Origin: CBDAQA01 sp965247815
GTDB lineage: Bacteria; Planctomycetota; Phycisphaerae; Tepidisphaerales; Tepidisphaeraceae
Reading direction: 5' to 3'
DNA length: 64,000 nucleotides
Assembly (NCBI GenBank): GCA_965247815.1
Contig: CBDFHW010000016.1
Location: forward strand, 1-64,000
This document shows, one piece after another, positions 1-7,303 of the stretch (position 1 is the first letter of the stretch; each line of letters starts with the position of its first letter). Made by a program: the position numbers and the translations under genes. The notes beneath the pieces are model-generated. The model was given only the letters and a program-made list of their open reading frames with translations, was not told the DNA's origin and did not search any database.

Positions 1-2
1 AC

Positions 3-716
3 GCCGAGTTCCAGTTCAATCCGAACGCGCACGACCGCAAGGAGAAAGTCGTGCTCGGCCACAAGCTGCCCGGCGGTCGAGGCGAACAGGACGGTCTGGA
101 CGTCATCGACATCCTGGCGAGGCATCCCTCGACCGCGAAATTCATTTCCCGGAAGCTCGCCCAACGGTTCGTGGCCGACGATCCGCCGGCGTCGCTGGTG
201 GCTCGCATGGCCGAGACCTTCACGAAGACCGACGGGGATCTGCGCGCCGTCCTCCAGACGCTCTTCAGCTCGACGGAGTTCCTGTCAGAGGGTGCGTGGC
301 AGGCGAAGGTGAAATCGCCGCTCGAGATGGTCGTGAGAGCGGTGCGCGCCGTGAACGCCGACGTCGAGGACCCCTTCGCGCTGGCGCAGCGCATCGGCGA
401 ATTGGGCGAACCGCTGTACGGGAAACAGGATCCGACCGGCTATCCCAACACCGGAGAAGCGTGGGCCAGCACTGCCGGCATCGTCGGCCGAATCAACTTC
501 GCAACGGCGCTTACGGCCGGCCGAGTGCCCGGCGTGACGGCAAACTTCAGCCGCTTCAATTTCAAGAACGCGGCGACGGTCGCCACAGAGATCCTCGGCG
601 GCCCGCCGATGCCGTCAACGCTTGCCGCAATCGAGAGCGGCATTCAGGACAAAGAGGCAACACCGTCCGTCCTCGCCTCGCTGGTCCTGGGCTCGCCCGA
701 CTTTCAGCGAAGGTAG
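3..716 (+). CDS. DUF1800 family protein, C-terminal part (5' end outside window)
   Basis: The reading frame is open from the first bases, so this is the C-terminal ~237 residues of a longer protein. Conserved DUF1800 features are visible: a Phe-rich entry with a His-Asp pair and KxxLG, then HPSTAKFISRKL, FVADDPP, a TDGDLRAVLQTLF stretch and the KSPLEMVVRAVRA block. DUF1800 proteins are usually exported, often sit beside DUF1501 proteins, and have no proven biochemical role. The stop codon abuts the end of the convergent gene at 717. The family is common in Acidobacteria and Planctomycetes; the neighbours favour an acidobacterial source. Confidence 0.8.
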   Translation, partial: AEFQFNPNAHDRKEKVVLGHKLPGGRGEQDGLDVIDILARHPSTAKFISRKLAQRFVADDPPASLVARMAETFTKTDGDLRAVLQTLFSSTEFLSEGAWQAKVKSPLEMVVRAVRAVNADVEDPFALAQRIGELGEPLYGKQDPTGYPNTGEAWASTAGIVGRINFATALTAGRVPGVTANFSRFNFKNAATVATEILGGPPMPSTLAAIESGIQDKEATPSVLASLVLGSPDFQRR

Positions 717-1322
717 CTACCTCGCCGCAGCGACCGGCTCTTCCTCTTCGCTGACGTACACCTCGCCGATGATGCTGATGTGCAGTTCGAAGATATGACC
801 GCCGACGACCGAGCCGTTCTGGAGTGAGACGGCGCCGTGGCCGTGAACGGTGGCGACGCCCTGCGCGTTGGTCGTGATGCTTCCGAGGAACGAGATGATC
901 TCGGCTTCCTCGTTCACCGGCACCATCTTCTGACCGTTGCCGCGCTCGGTGTCGGTCCATCCGAGAATGCCCTTGTCGATGGCGCCGAGGCCGACGAAGT
1001 GGCCGTTCTTGATCTTGTTCTTCGTGGCAAAGTCGGCGAGGCCCGCCATCAGTTCATCGCCCTTGCTGAAGTTCAGCTTGAACGTGCGGCTGCCCTTGCC
1101 AAGGTCGGTGACCCTCATGCCCGGAGCCGTGAAGCCGTCCCCCGCCCGCTTCCCTCTCGGCCAGTAGCCCTCGGGCAGCGGCGCTGGTGCCGGCCGCGCG
1201 GCCGGTGGGGCCTGGGGAGTTTGCGCATGGACGCTGCGGTCGGCGACGGCCACGAGCAGTCCGCACGCTCCGAACGCCGCGACGAACAACAGTGGACGGA
1301 CGAGTTTAGATACCTGATTCAT
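717..1322 (-). CDS. Exported PCC/DUF296 domain protein
   Basis: The chosen start gives an N-terminal hydrophobic segment followed by an Ala-Gln-Thr junction that looks like a signal peptide, then a Pro/Ala-rich linker and one PCC (plants and prokaryotes conserved, DUF296) domain over about residues 80-190. The domain shows FKLNFSKGDELMAGL, GHFVGLGAIDK and the HGHGAVS/GGHIFE metal-site-like histidines typical of the fold. Prokaryotic PCC proteins form trimers; their function is mostly unknown. An in-frame upstream start (1394) would add 24 residues ahead of the signal peptide and is less likely. It ends one base after the DUF1800 stop, converging with it. Confidence 0.75.
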   Translation of the reverse strand: MNQVSKLVRPLLFVAAFGACGLLVAVADRSVHAQTPQAPPAARPAPAPLPEGYWPRGKRAGDGFTAPGMRVTDLGKGSRTFKLNFSKGDELMAGLADFATKNKIKNGHFVGLGAIDKGILGWTDTERGNGQKMVPVNEEAEIISFLGSITTNAQGVATVHGHGAVSLQNGSVVGGHIFELHISIIGEVYVSEEEEPVAAAR

Positions 1323-1403
1323 GATGGCCCCTCGACCGACGAGTTCACGTGCGGTCACGGCCCCGATTGTGAGGGGCGCACGAGCGTCAGTCAAGCGCCG
1401 GAT

Positions 1404-2294
1404 TCAGGCGGTTGTCCGTTCCGCAGGCGTCGAGACGATGTCGCGCAAGGCTGCGTTCACGTCGGTGAAACGGAACGTGAACCCGGCGTCCAGCGCCCGG
1501 GCAGGCAGGACGTGCTGGCCGGTCAGCAGGACATCCGCCACTTCGCCGAGCGCCACCTTCAGAACAAAGCCCGGCACCGGGAAGATCGCCGGCCGATGCA
1601 GCGCTCGTCCGAGTGCGGACGCAAACTCCTTCATGGTGACGGGATTGGGCGCCGTGCCGTTGTAGACGCCGCTGGTCCCGGGGGTCTCGACCAGAAAGGC
1701 GAAGAGGGCCGCCAGATCGTCCACGTGGATCCACGACATCCACTGGCGTCCGTCCCCCACCGGTCCGCCGACGCCCAGCTTGAACGGCAGCAGCATCTTC
1801 GCCAGCGCGCCGCCATCCGGACCAAGCGCCACGCCGGTCCGTACGATTGCCGTGCGCACCCCCGCCTGCGCCGCGGCGTCGGTCGCCATTTCCCAGTCGC
1901 CGCACAACCGCGCCAGGAAGTCGTCTCCCTGCGGCGCACCTTCCCGCAGCACATCGTCGGCGTTCGCGCCGTAATAGCCCACCGCCGATCCGCTCACGAA
2001 CGCCGAAGGCTTCCGTGCGGCCACGAGCGCGGCGAGCTTTCGCGTGTTGACCAGCCGGCTGGATCGCAGGCGTTCTTTCTGCGCGGCGGTCCAGCGCCTG
2101 TTGGTGAGGTTCTCGCCGGCGAGGTGCACGACGGCGTCGGCGTGTGCGACACCGCGAGCAAGACTTTCGTCCGACCAGGTGTAACGCGCGCCGGGACGCC
2201 GGCTCACGACCAGCACCGTGTGTCCGGCGGCTTCGAGCCGTCGTGTCAGATGGGAACCGATGAATCCCGTTGCTCCGGTCACCAGGACATTCAT
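1404..2294 (-). CDS. TIGR01777 family NAD-dependent epimerase
   Basis: A 296-residue extended short-chain dehydrogenase. The Rossmann dinucleotide motif GATGFIGSHL sits at residues 7-16, followed by AVVHLAGENL and the GSAVGYYG region that replaces the usual YxxxK in the TIGR01777 (YfcH/SULA-like) family. A C-terminal DUF1731-like segment (PVPGFVLKVALGEVADVLLTGQHVLP) completes the expected architecture. The substrate is unknown for the family. It begins 5 bases after the stop of the GbsR-like regulator at 2300, so the two are almost certainly one transcript. The start is the ATG that places the Rossmann motif at the usual distance; longer frames upstream overlap the regulator. Confidence 0.85.
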   Translation of the reverse strand: MNVLVTGATGFIGSHLTRRLEAAGHTVLVVSRRPGARYTWSDESLARGVAHADAVVHLAGENLTNRRWTAAQKERLRSSRLVNTRKLAALVAARKPSAFVSGSAVGYYGANADDVLREGAPQGDDFLARLCGDWEMATDAAAQAGVRTAIVRTGVALGPDGGALAKMLLPFKLGVGGPVGDGRQWMSWIHVDDLAALFAFLVETPGTSGVYNGTAPNPVTMKEFASALGRALHRPAIFPVPGFVLKVALGEVADVLLTGQHVLPARALDAGFTFRFTDVNAALRDIVSTPAERTTA

Positions 2295-2299
2295 GACTG

Positions 2300-2854
2300 T
2301 TACCTCCCGCCCTTTCGGGCGCTCTTCCGGCTGGCCGCCGCCACCAGCACCTTCAATCCCAGACTCTTCACCATGCCGCCCTTGAGGAACGATTCGGCCA
2401 TCGAATCCACCATCGCGACCAGGCTCTCGATGGCCTTGAGCCGATCCCTGAACACCTGCGCATCGGCCGATCGCTCGGCCTCGAGCTTCGGAATCCACTC
2501 GCGGAGCCGTTCGAGCATGGGATCCCATTCGCGCCGCTTGCGCGTCTGGACGATGCTCTTCATGGCTTTTTCGAGGTCGGTCTCTGGCCGGTACCGGATC
2601 TGGCGTTCGCCGGATTCGCGTGCGAGATGGATGAGGCCCCAGTCGCGCAGTTCACGGCACGCCATGCTGACGGCGCCGCGGCTCATGTCGAGCCCGTCCA
2701 TGATCTCGTCGGCGGTGGCCGCCTCGGCCTTCGAGATGAGCCATCCGTAGACCCGCGCGGTCGCGGGCGGCACGCCCCAGAACGGCCCCATGTTGCCCCA
2801 CAGCCCGACGAAGGCGTCGCGCACCGCTGATGCATCGCTCATGGACGGCATCAT
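2300..2854 (-). CDS. GbsR/MarR-type transcriptional regulator
   Basis: A 184-residue protein with a winged helix near residues 25-100. It contains GVPPATARVYGWLI, a helix-turn-helix around EIMDGLDMSRGAVSMACRELRDWGLI, and a wing at GERQIRYRPE. This matches the GbsR family of MarR-like regulators, whose named member controls glycine betaine synthesis in Bacillus; here the ligand is unknown. A helical C-terminal half probably dimerises. It is the first gene of a pair with the TIGR01777 epimerase, suggesting a local regulator. Two Met codons lie near the start; the first is kept because nothing separates them decisively. Confidence 0.8.
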   Translation of the reverse strand: MMPSMSDASAVRDAFVGLWGNMGPFWGVPPATARVYGWLISKAEAATADEIMDGLDMSRGAVSMACRELRDWGLIHLARESGERQIRYRPETDLEKAMKSIVQTRKRREWDPMLERLREWIPKLEAERSADAQVFRDRLKAIESLVAMVDSMAESFLKGGMVKSLGLKVLVAAASRKSARKGGR

Positions 2855-2947
2855 AGTCCATACGCTGCTGAACTTTCAATAAGTACTGAAAGTAAGTGAT
2901 TCCAGACACCAGGGCGATGAAGCGGGCGGGGCGGGCGCGGTCGCCGC

Positions 2948-2981
2948 TTGACAGATGCTGTCTTATGTCTACACTGTAGAC
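2948..2981 (+). promoter_or_regulatory. PadR-gene promoter with perfect palindromic operator
   Basis: A consensus -35 TTGACA (2948-2953) is followed 16 bases later by a -10-like TACACT (2970-2975). The -10 box lies inside a perfect 7-1-7 palindrome, GTCTACA-C-TGTAGAC (2967-2981). The ATG at 2988 is only about 12 bases beyond the -10 box, so the transcript would be leaderless or nearly so. Overlap of the palindrome with the core promoter suggests autorepression by the PadR product. The binding itself is inferred. Confidence 0.65.
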
Positions 2982-2987
2982 ACTCAA

Positions 2988-3317
2988 ATGGCCGACGTCA
3001 TCGGACGATTCGAGCAAGCCGTGCTGGTTGCCCTGCTGGGCCTGCGGAAGGACGCGTACGGACGCGCGATCCTGAACGAAGTGCAGACACGGCTCGACCG
3101 CGACGTGTCGGCCGGCGCTGTATACGCCACGCTCGAACGCCTCGAGGCAAAGGGCCTCGCCACGTCCACGCTGGCGCCCGGCACGGCCATTCGGGGCGGC
3201 CGGGCCCGGCGCTACTTCGTGCCGACGGCCGCGGGGATCCGGGCGCTCAACGACGCCAAGTCGGCGACAGATGTCCTCTGGCGCGGCCTCGCCTGGCCGC
3301 TGAAGGCACACTCATGA
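2988..3317 (+). CDS. PadR family transcriptional regulator
   Basis: About 109 residues. A winged helix covers almost the whole protein: FEQAVLVALLGLRKDAYGRAIL, then VSAGAVYATLERLEAKGLA (recognition helix and wing entry) and RARRYFVPTAAGI. PadR proteins repress genes by binding palindromes near the promoter. In Acidobacteria such short PadR regulators are commonly coupled to permease genes. The stop overlaps the next ATG in ATGA, so the two genes are translationally coupled. The ATG at 2988 is preferred over an alternative at 2955, which would fall within the -35/-10 region. Confidence 0.85.
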   Translation: MADVIGRFEQAVLVALLGLRKDAYGRAILNEVQTRLDRDVSAGAVYATLERLEAKGLATSTLAPGTAIRGGRARRYFVPTAAGIRALNDAKSATDVLWRGLAWPLKAHS

Positions 3318-3895
3318 ATGACATGATGCCCGCGCCGCCACGCTGGGCGGAGCTGCTGCTGATCTCCCTGCTGAAACCGGCCGATGCCGAGTCGATCTCG
3401 GGCGATCTCCTCGAAGAGTATCGAGCCGTGAGACGCCCTGCGCTCGGATCCTTCCGCGCTGACGCCTGGTACATCAAGCACGTGCTCAGTGTGCTCTGGC
3501 GCATCCTGTGGCCGTGCGCGATCGCCATCGCGGCCCTGCATCTCGTCACCTTCCCGCTGCCCGCGTGGAATCCGAGCCTCGTCCCGGCACCGGGTGTGTC
3601 GCTCCTCGATGCCGCCATCTTCCTCTGGGCCAGCTTCTACGGCGCGCGCCACACCGGCCGCGTGGTCACCGGCGTCATCTGCGCGATCGTCACGAGTGTG
3701 CTCGGATTCAAAATCACGGTCGCGTACGCGGCGGTCACCACTCCGGGCCTGCTCCTCGCGCCCTTCGAGCAGCCGTTCGTCATGGTTATCCTCTCGTTGC
3801 TCTTCGCCCTCGCGCTCGGGTTCGGCGTCGCTGTGGGCACCGCTGGAGCGGTCGTGGGCCGTTGGCTCTCTCCCGCCGCACCGCGCCCGTCCTAG
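3314..3895 (+). CDS. Membrane protein following PadR regulator, permease-prefix-like
   Basis: 193 residues. The first ~55 residues (RWAELLLISLLKPADAESISGDLLEEY) resemble the short cytosolic prefix seen before acidobacterial ABC-type permeases paired with PadR genes. It is followed by four hydrophobic segments at about residues 60-80, 95-113, 118-140 and 155-185. No permease domain follows, so this is a free-standing version. Function unknown; the PadR pairing implies that the regulator controls its amount. The codon and base composition match the genes before it and look more GC-rich than the genes after 4,100. Confidence 0.7.
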   Translation: MNDMMPAPPRWAELLLISLLKPADAESISGDLLEEYRAVRRPALGSFRADAWYIKHVLSVLWRILWPCAIAIAALHLVTFPLPAWNPSLVPAPGVSLLDAAIFLWASFYGARHTGRVVTGVICAIVTSVLGFKITVAYAAVTTPGLLLAPFEQPFVMVILSLLFALALGFGVAVGTAGAVVGRWLSPAAPRPS

Positions 3896-3899
3896 CCCT

Positions 3900-4091
3900 C
3901 TACTTCGTCACGCTCGCGACCACTTCAACCGTCACGCGACGATCGCCGACCGGATCGGCCGACTGCGCCACCACCATCGACTTCCCATCGTCGAGCACGA
4001 GCGACAGGTTCTCGCGAATTTCCGTACTGCGGAGCACGGCCGCTCCCCCGCCAGGCGAGCGGTCCGCATTCAATGCAGGCAGCGGATCGTG
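3900..4091 (-). CDS. C-terminal fragment of an unidentified protein, 5' end lost at junction
   Basis: An open frame reading from about 4,091 down to a TAG at 3900-3902 encodes roughly 63 residues, including AAVLRSTEIRENLSLVLDDG and VVAQSADPIGDRRVTVEV. Such a C-terminus (a dGk..vvaQSADP..DRrVTVEV pattern) recalls acidobacterial exported proteins rather than MreC; that recollection is not a database result. It is in a different frame from the mreC remnant, and no start codon belongs to it. It is best read as the tail of an acidobacterial gene joined to mreC, or else as the frameshifted end of mreC. Confidence 0.5.
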   Translation of the reverse strand, partial: HDPLPALNADRSPGGGAAVLRSTEIRENLSLVLDDGKSMVVAQSADPVGDRRVTVEVVASVTK

Positions 4092-4732
4092 CTGCGAACC
4101 GCCATCCCGCCGTGACCTACGCCCTGGACGAGCGGGTGCAGTTGGTCGACATAAACCGGCGTCAGATGCCCGGTCGGGTCTTTTACGAATCGTCCGATTT
4201 TTGCAGTCACGCTGAAGCCGGGATCGGTAATCAACCGGACCTGGGCGGACGTGAGCCCGGCTCCGGCAATCCAGCCGACCACGTCGGTGCCGTGCACAAC
4301 GGGCTGCTTTTCGCTGAAACTGGACGACGGTGTCACGAGCAGACTTTCACGAAGCCCCGACGCCTCGGTACCGGTCACCGTGGCCGGTTCGCACAGCGTC
4401 CGGATGTCCCCGACCGCCTGTCGGTCGGCATTTAATCTGCTGAGGACGTCGAACTTTAACTGCAGGCTGGTGAGCGCGGCTCGCAGCTCGTGGTTCTCGT
4501 CGTACACAGTCTGGGTCGGCCTCGGGTTTGCCGGGGAATCATCGTCGACCGGCGGGTTGCGGTGGATCCGGGAATCGATCGCCGCGGCCAGTGCCCGCGC
4601 GGGCCGGGATGCGGGGGTGAAAATACCCCCGAACGTCGACTGCACCGGCGTGGTGCACCCCGGCGGCAGGACGAACGCCGACACCGCGCTGAGCAACATC
4701 AGCAGCAAAAAAACATGGTTGAGCCGAATCAT
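4070..4732 (-). pseudogene. mreC: Truncated rod shape-determining protein MreC
   Basis: The first ~210 residues are MreC-like: an N-terminal membrane segment (HVFLLLMLLSAVSAFVL), a coiled-coil region ending in ENHELRAALTSLQLKFDVLSRL, then the beta-domain start VVGWIAGAGLTSAQVRLITDPGFSVTAKI. MreC is a periplasmic scaffold of the elongasome that binds PBP2 and MreB/MreD. The second beta-barrel half is missing: after GGMAVRS the frame gives only a few residues and stops at 4070. A -1 shift near 4,091 enters a different open frame ending at 3900, but that sequence does not look like MreC. The break therefore looks like a join between two genomes, or a frameshift. No mreB or mreD is adjacent. Confidence 0.7.
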
Positions 4733-4826
4733 GGATAACCCGGCGTGATTCTACCGGCGTGACGTGTCGATGCCATTGATTCCATCAACGGCTTTACAGC
4801 GTACATGCTCCTGTTACGTTTGGGTT

Positions 4827-5870
4827 ATGCCCACGGTGCTGCATCTTTTGCCCGGATCGATCGACGAACAGACCCGCCGGGTGCACGAATCGCTGGTCAC
4901 ACAGATCGGCCCGGGGTTTCAATCGACGACACTGACACTCAGCACCGGCGGTGATTTTCGCAACCTGCCGACCGCGGTGCTGCGGTTGCGGCGTTTAAAT
5001 CCTGATCTACTGTTTGCCTGGGGCATTCCCTGCCTGGCCGCGGCGGTGCTAGCCGGACACCGTCGCGTCATCTTCAATCCGGACCGGTTTTTGGGGCCGC
5101 GATCACTTCGCTGGGTTCGATCGCTGATGAACCGGGGCACCGACGTCCAGATGGTCTGCCCCACCGCGGGGCAACACCGGCTCGCGGTTACCAGTGGTGT
5201 GCCCATTGACCGTTGTCATGTCATCAGGCCGGGGGTCGATTTCGGACGCCTGCGCCGCCGCGACCCTGCGCTGCGTCGGGCGCTCGGTTTGTCCGATTCG
5301 GACTTCGTGCTTCTCGCGCCGGGGGAATCGACGGTCCCGGCAGGTCACGACCAGGCGGTGTGGGCGGCGAGTATCCTGAACTCGCTGGACCCTTGCTACA
5401 AACTGCTGCTGTGGGGACGCGGGCGACGGACCGCTTATTGCATGGAACTGGGTCGACGACTGCACCAAGCTCGGATGCTTCGGTTCGCCGAGTCGGAGTT
5501 GAAAAGAGAAGTCGAGTTCGAGGAACTGTTACCGATCACCGACGCGTGCCTGATCACGGCCGCGGGCGCCGTCCCGACGCTGCCGGTTCTGACAGTCATG
5601 GCCGCCGGCGTCCCGATCGTCTCGACCGTCACTTATCTCCTTGCCGAGCAGTTGGAAGATCGTCACACCGCGTTAATGGTGCCCACCCGGTCACCCCGCG
5701 CGTTAGCGCAACGGATTCTGGACTTGCGAGAGGATGCGGCCCTCTCCTGGAAAATCACGGACACCGCCAGGGCCGAGGCGTACGAATTGTTCCCGATGAC
5801 CAAGATGCTCGAAGCCTACCGCGAACTCGCCCGGCAGACCCGGTCTGGGGTTGCGACCGCTTCTGCCTGA
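4827..5870 (+). CDS. GT-B fold glycosyltransferase (family 4-like)
   Basis: About 347 residues. The N-terminal half begins TVLHLLPGSIDEQTRRVHESL, like group-1 glycosyltransferases. The C-terminal half has LLAPGESTVPAGHDQAVWAASIL and the acceptor/donor region VLTVMAAGVPIVSTVTYLLAEQLEDRHTALMVPTRSPRALAQRI, corresponding to the GT4 EAMaxGxPvv-like element with the acidic residue replaced. The sugar and acceptor are unknown. The ATG at 4827 is chosen because the fold begins immediately after it; an upstream ATG at 4764 adds residues unlike the family. It diverges from mreC and precedes kdsB by about 600 bases. Confidence 0.75.
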   Translation: MPTVLHLLPGSIDEQTRRVHESLVTQIGPGFQSTTLTLSTGGDFRNLPTAVLRLRRLNPDLLFAWGIPCLAAAVLAGHRRVIFNPDRFLGPRSLRWVRSLMNRGTDVQMVCPTAGQHRLAVTSGVPIDRCHVIRPGVDFGRLRRRDPALRRALGLSDSDFVLLAPGESTVPAGHDQAVWAASILNSLDPCYKLLLWGRGRRTAYCMELGRRLHQARMLRFAESELKREVEFEELLPITDACLITAAGAVPTLPVLTVMAAGVPIVSTVTYLLAEQLEDRHTALMVPTRSPRALAQRILDLREDAALSWKITDTARAEAYELFPMTKMLEAYRELARQTRSGVATASA

Positions 5871-6482
5871 AGCTCTCTTTGGGCACCTCGTCCCTGGCGT
5901 TTGACAAATTTCAAAAAACCGAAGGTTTTTTGCCGCCTGTCAGATACGAAGCTTACAGGGGAACGCGGCAACGGACCACGATGCGAATATTTCCGGTTTC
6001 CGTGTCGTCCAAGAATTGCTCTGAATTCCAACAACCTCAATTCGTAAATTTCGCCCGTATGGTCGACGCGCAACCGGCCGTTTGGAAACCGGTCATCACC
6101 GTATTAACGGCCGAAACGAAGCATACGGGTCCCAGTTCATTCGTGCGCGCTAAGCCGATTATGGTCTCGCTCGGGAAGAGATTTCGAAGAGATCGCCCAG
6201 CGCACAAGATTTTTGGAAAGCGCACGATACCCGTCTAGCGGTCGCCCAGAAGGGGCACGAGTCGGGGTGATCTCTGGCCGAAAGCGCCCCGTCGGGGCAG
6301 CCGCTAAACGGGGCCACCAGCTATCGCCGAGCACACAGTATTAGTGAAAAACGTAGAAATCGCGAATTGTGCGTTTTGCACCGGTGTGTCCAGCAGTTCG
6401 GTAGAATTTGACTCGCTTCTGCTGGTGCTGTATCTCTGCCGTGCAAGTATGAGTTGACCTTCGACGCCGTTCCGAGGCCGAT
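5871..6482. other. Intergenic region before kdsB
   Basis: About 610 bases with no convincing gene. It contains a short A/T-rich hairpin just after the glycosyltransferase (5913-5931) and a GC-rich inverted repeat near 6,283-6,297 (GCCCC-GTC-GGGGC). The remaining open frames lack family features. Promoter elements for kdsB are probably in the last 100 bases, but no clear -35/-10 pair is seen. Confidence 0.4.
5913..5931 (+). terminator. Probable rho-independent terminator after glycosyltransferase
   Basis: An AAAAAACC arm, a GAA loop and a GGTTTTTT arm end in a T run 43 bases past the stop at 5870. The stem is short and A/T rich, so strength is uncertain; it could act in both directions. Confidence 0.45.
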
Positions 6483-7223
6483 TTGACTGCAACCGTTGTC
6501 ATCCCCGCTCGCTTTGGTTCAACCCGTTTTCCTGCCAAAATTGTCGCCAGTGAGACTGGTAAACCGCTGGTGCAGCACGTGGTCGATCAGGCCCGCAAAT
6601 GCAAACGGGTCGACCGGGTTATAGTCGCGACAGACGACAGTCGAATCGCCGACGCTTTGAAACCGTTCGAAACCTCGGTGGTAATGACGTCGCCGACGCA
6701 CCAAAGCGGGACGGATCGGATTGCCGAGGTTGCCCGGACTTTATCCAGCGATCTGATCGTTAACGTTCAGGGTGATGAGCCGGAAATTGAGCCCGAAACG
6801 ATAGATGCATTGATCCAGCGGCTGGTTGACCATCCAGAGGATGACATGGCCACCGCGGCAACGCCGTTTCACACCGGGGCCGACCCGTCGGACCCGAACC
6901 TGGTGAAAGTGATCGTCGACCAGAACGGGCGTGCGATTTATTTTTCGCGGGCACCGATCCCATATTCGCGTGAAAAAGATTTTTCGGGGAACGTCGGGTA
7001 CAATCTGCATCTTGGAATCTACGCCTATCGACGGCCGTTTTTGTTGATGTTCTCCGGTTGGCCGCCGACGCCCTTGGAAATGACTGAAAAGCTGGAACAG
7101 CTCCGGGCCCTGGAGCACGGCCGGTCGATATACGTGTTGCCCGTCACCCGCGCAACCCACGGCATCGATACGCCCGAGCAATACGCAGAGTTTGTAAAAC
7201 GATTTAGAGGAGTCCGTGGTTGA
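6483..7223 (+). CDS. kdsB: 3-deoxy-manno-octulosonate cytidylyltransferase
   Basis: 246 residues, the normal length for KdsB. It begins TATVVIPARFGSTRFPAK, the diagnostic nucleotide-binding loop, followed by GKPLVQHVVDQA, VIVATDD, NVQGDEPEI (metal-binding Asp region) and the YFSRAPIPY segment. It activates Kdo as CMP-Kdo for lipopolysaccharide core synthesis in the cytoplasm, which implies a diderm envelope with LPS. The start is a TTG immediately before the conserved N-terminus. pyrG follows after 80 bases; it supplies the CTP that KdsB consumes, so the pairing makes metabolic sense. Confidence 0.95.
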   Translation: MTATVVIPARFGSTRFPAKIVASETGKPLVQHVVDQARKCKRVDRVIVATDDSRIADALKPFETSVVMTSPTHQSGTDRIAEVARTLSSDLIVNVQGDEPEIEPETIDALIQRLVDHPEDDMATAATPFHTGADPSDPNLVKVIVDQNGRAIYFSRAPIPYSREKDFSGNVGYNLHLGIYAYRRPFLLMFSGWPPTPLEMTEKLEQLRALEHGRSIYVLPVTRATHGIDTPEQYAEFVKRFRGVRG

Positions 7224-7227
7224 TGAT

Positions 7228-7299
7228 TGGTAGTCGGCAGTGATGAAGGGTCGTTCCTTTTTCCACTACCAACTACCGACTACCAACCGACGACTACGA
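7228..7299. repeat. Heptamer tandem repeat forming a hairpin before pyrG
   Basis: On the right, five heptamers run without gaps: ACTACCA, ACTACCG, ACTACCA, ACCGACG, ACTACGA (7265-7299). On the left, two inverted copies TGGTAGT and CGGCAGT (7228-7241) can pair with them; an 11-base perfect match joins 7227-7237 with 7276-7286. The array stops 4 bases before the pyrG ATG, where a ribosome-binding site would lie. The same design with another heptamer occurs before moxR (42,358-42,475). Confidence 0.7.
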
Positions 7300-7303
7300 A
7301 CCC

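Noticed and set aside
837..2750. 637-codon open frame on the plus strand
   Set aside because: It covers three recognisable minus-strand genes (PCC protein, epimerase, GbsR-like) and has Arg-rich shadow composition.
5213..6238. Long open frame through the 3' end of the glycosyltransferase and the gap before kdsB
   Set aside because: No ribosome-binding site or family features, and it overlaps a real gene in another frame.
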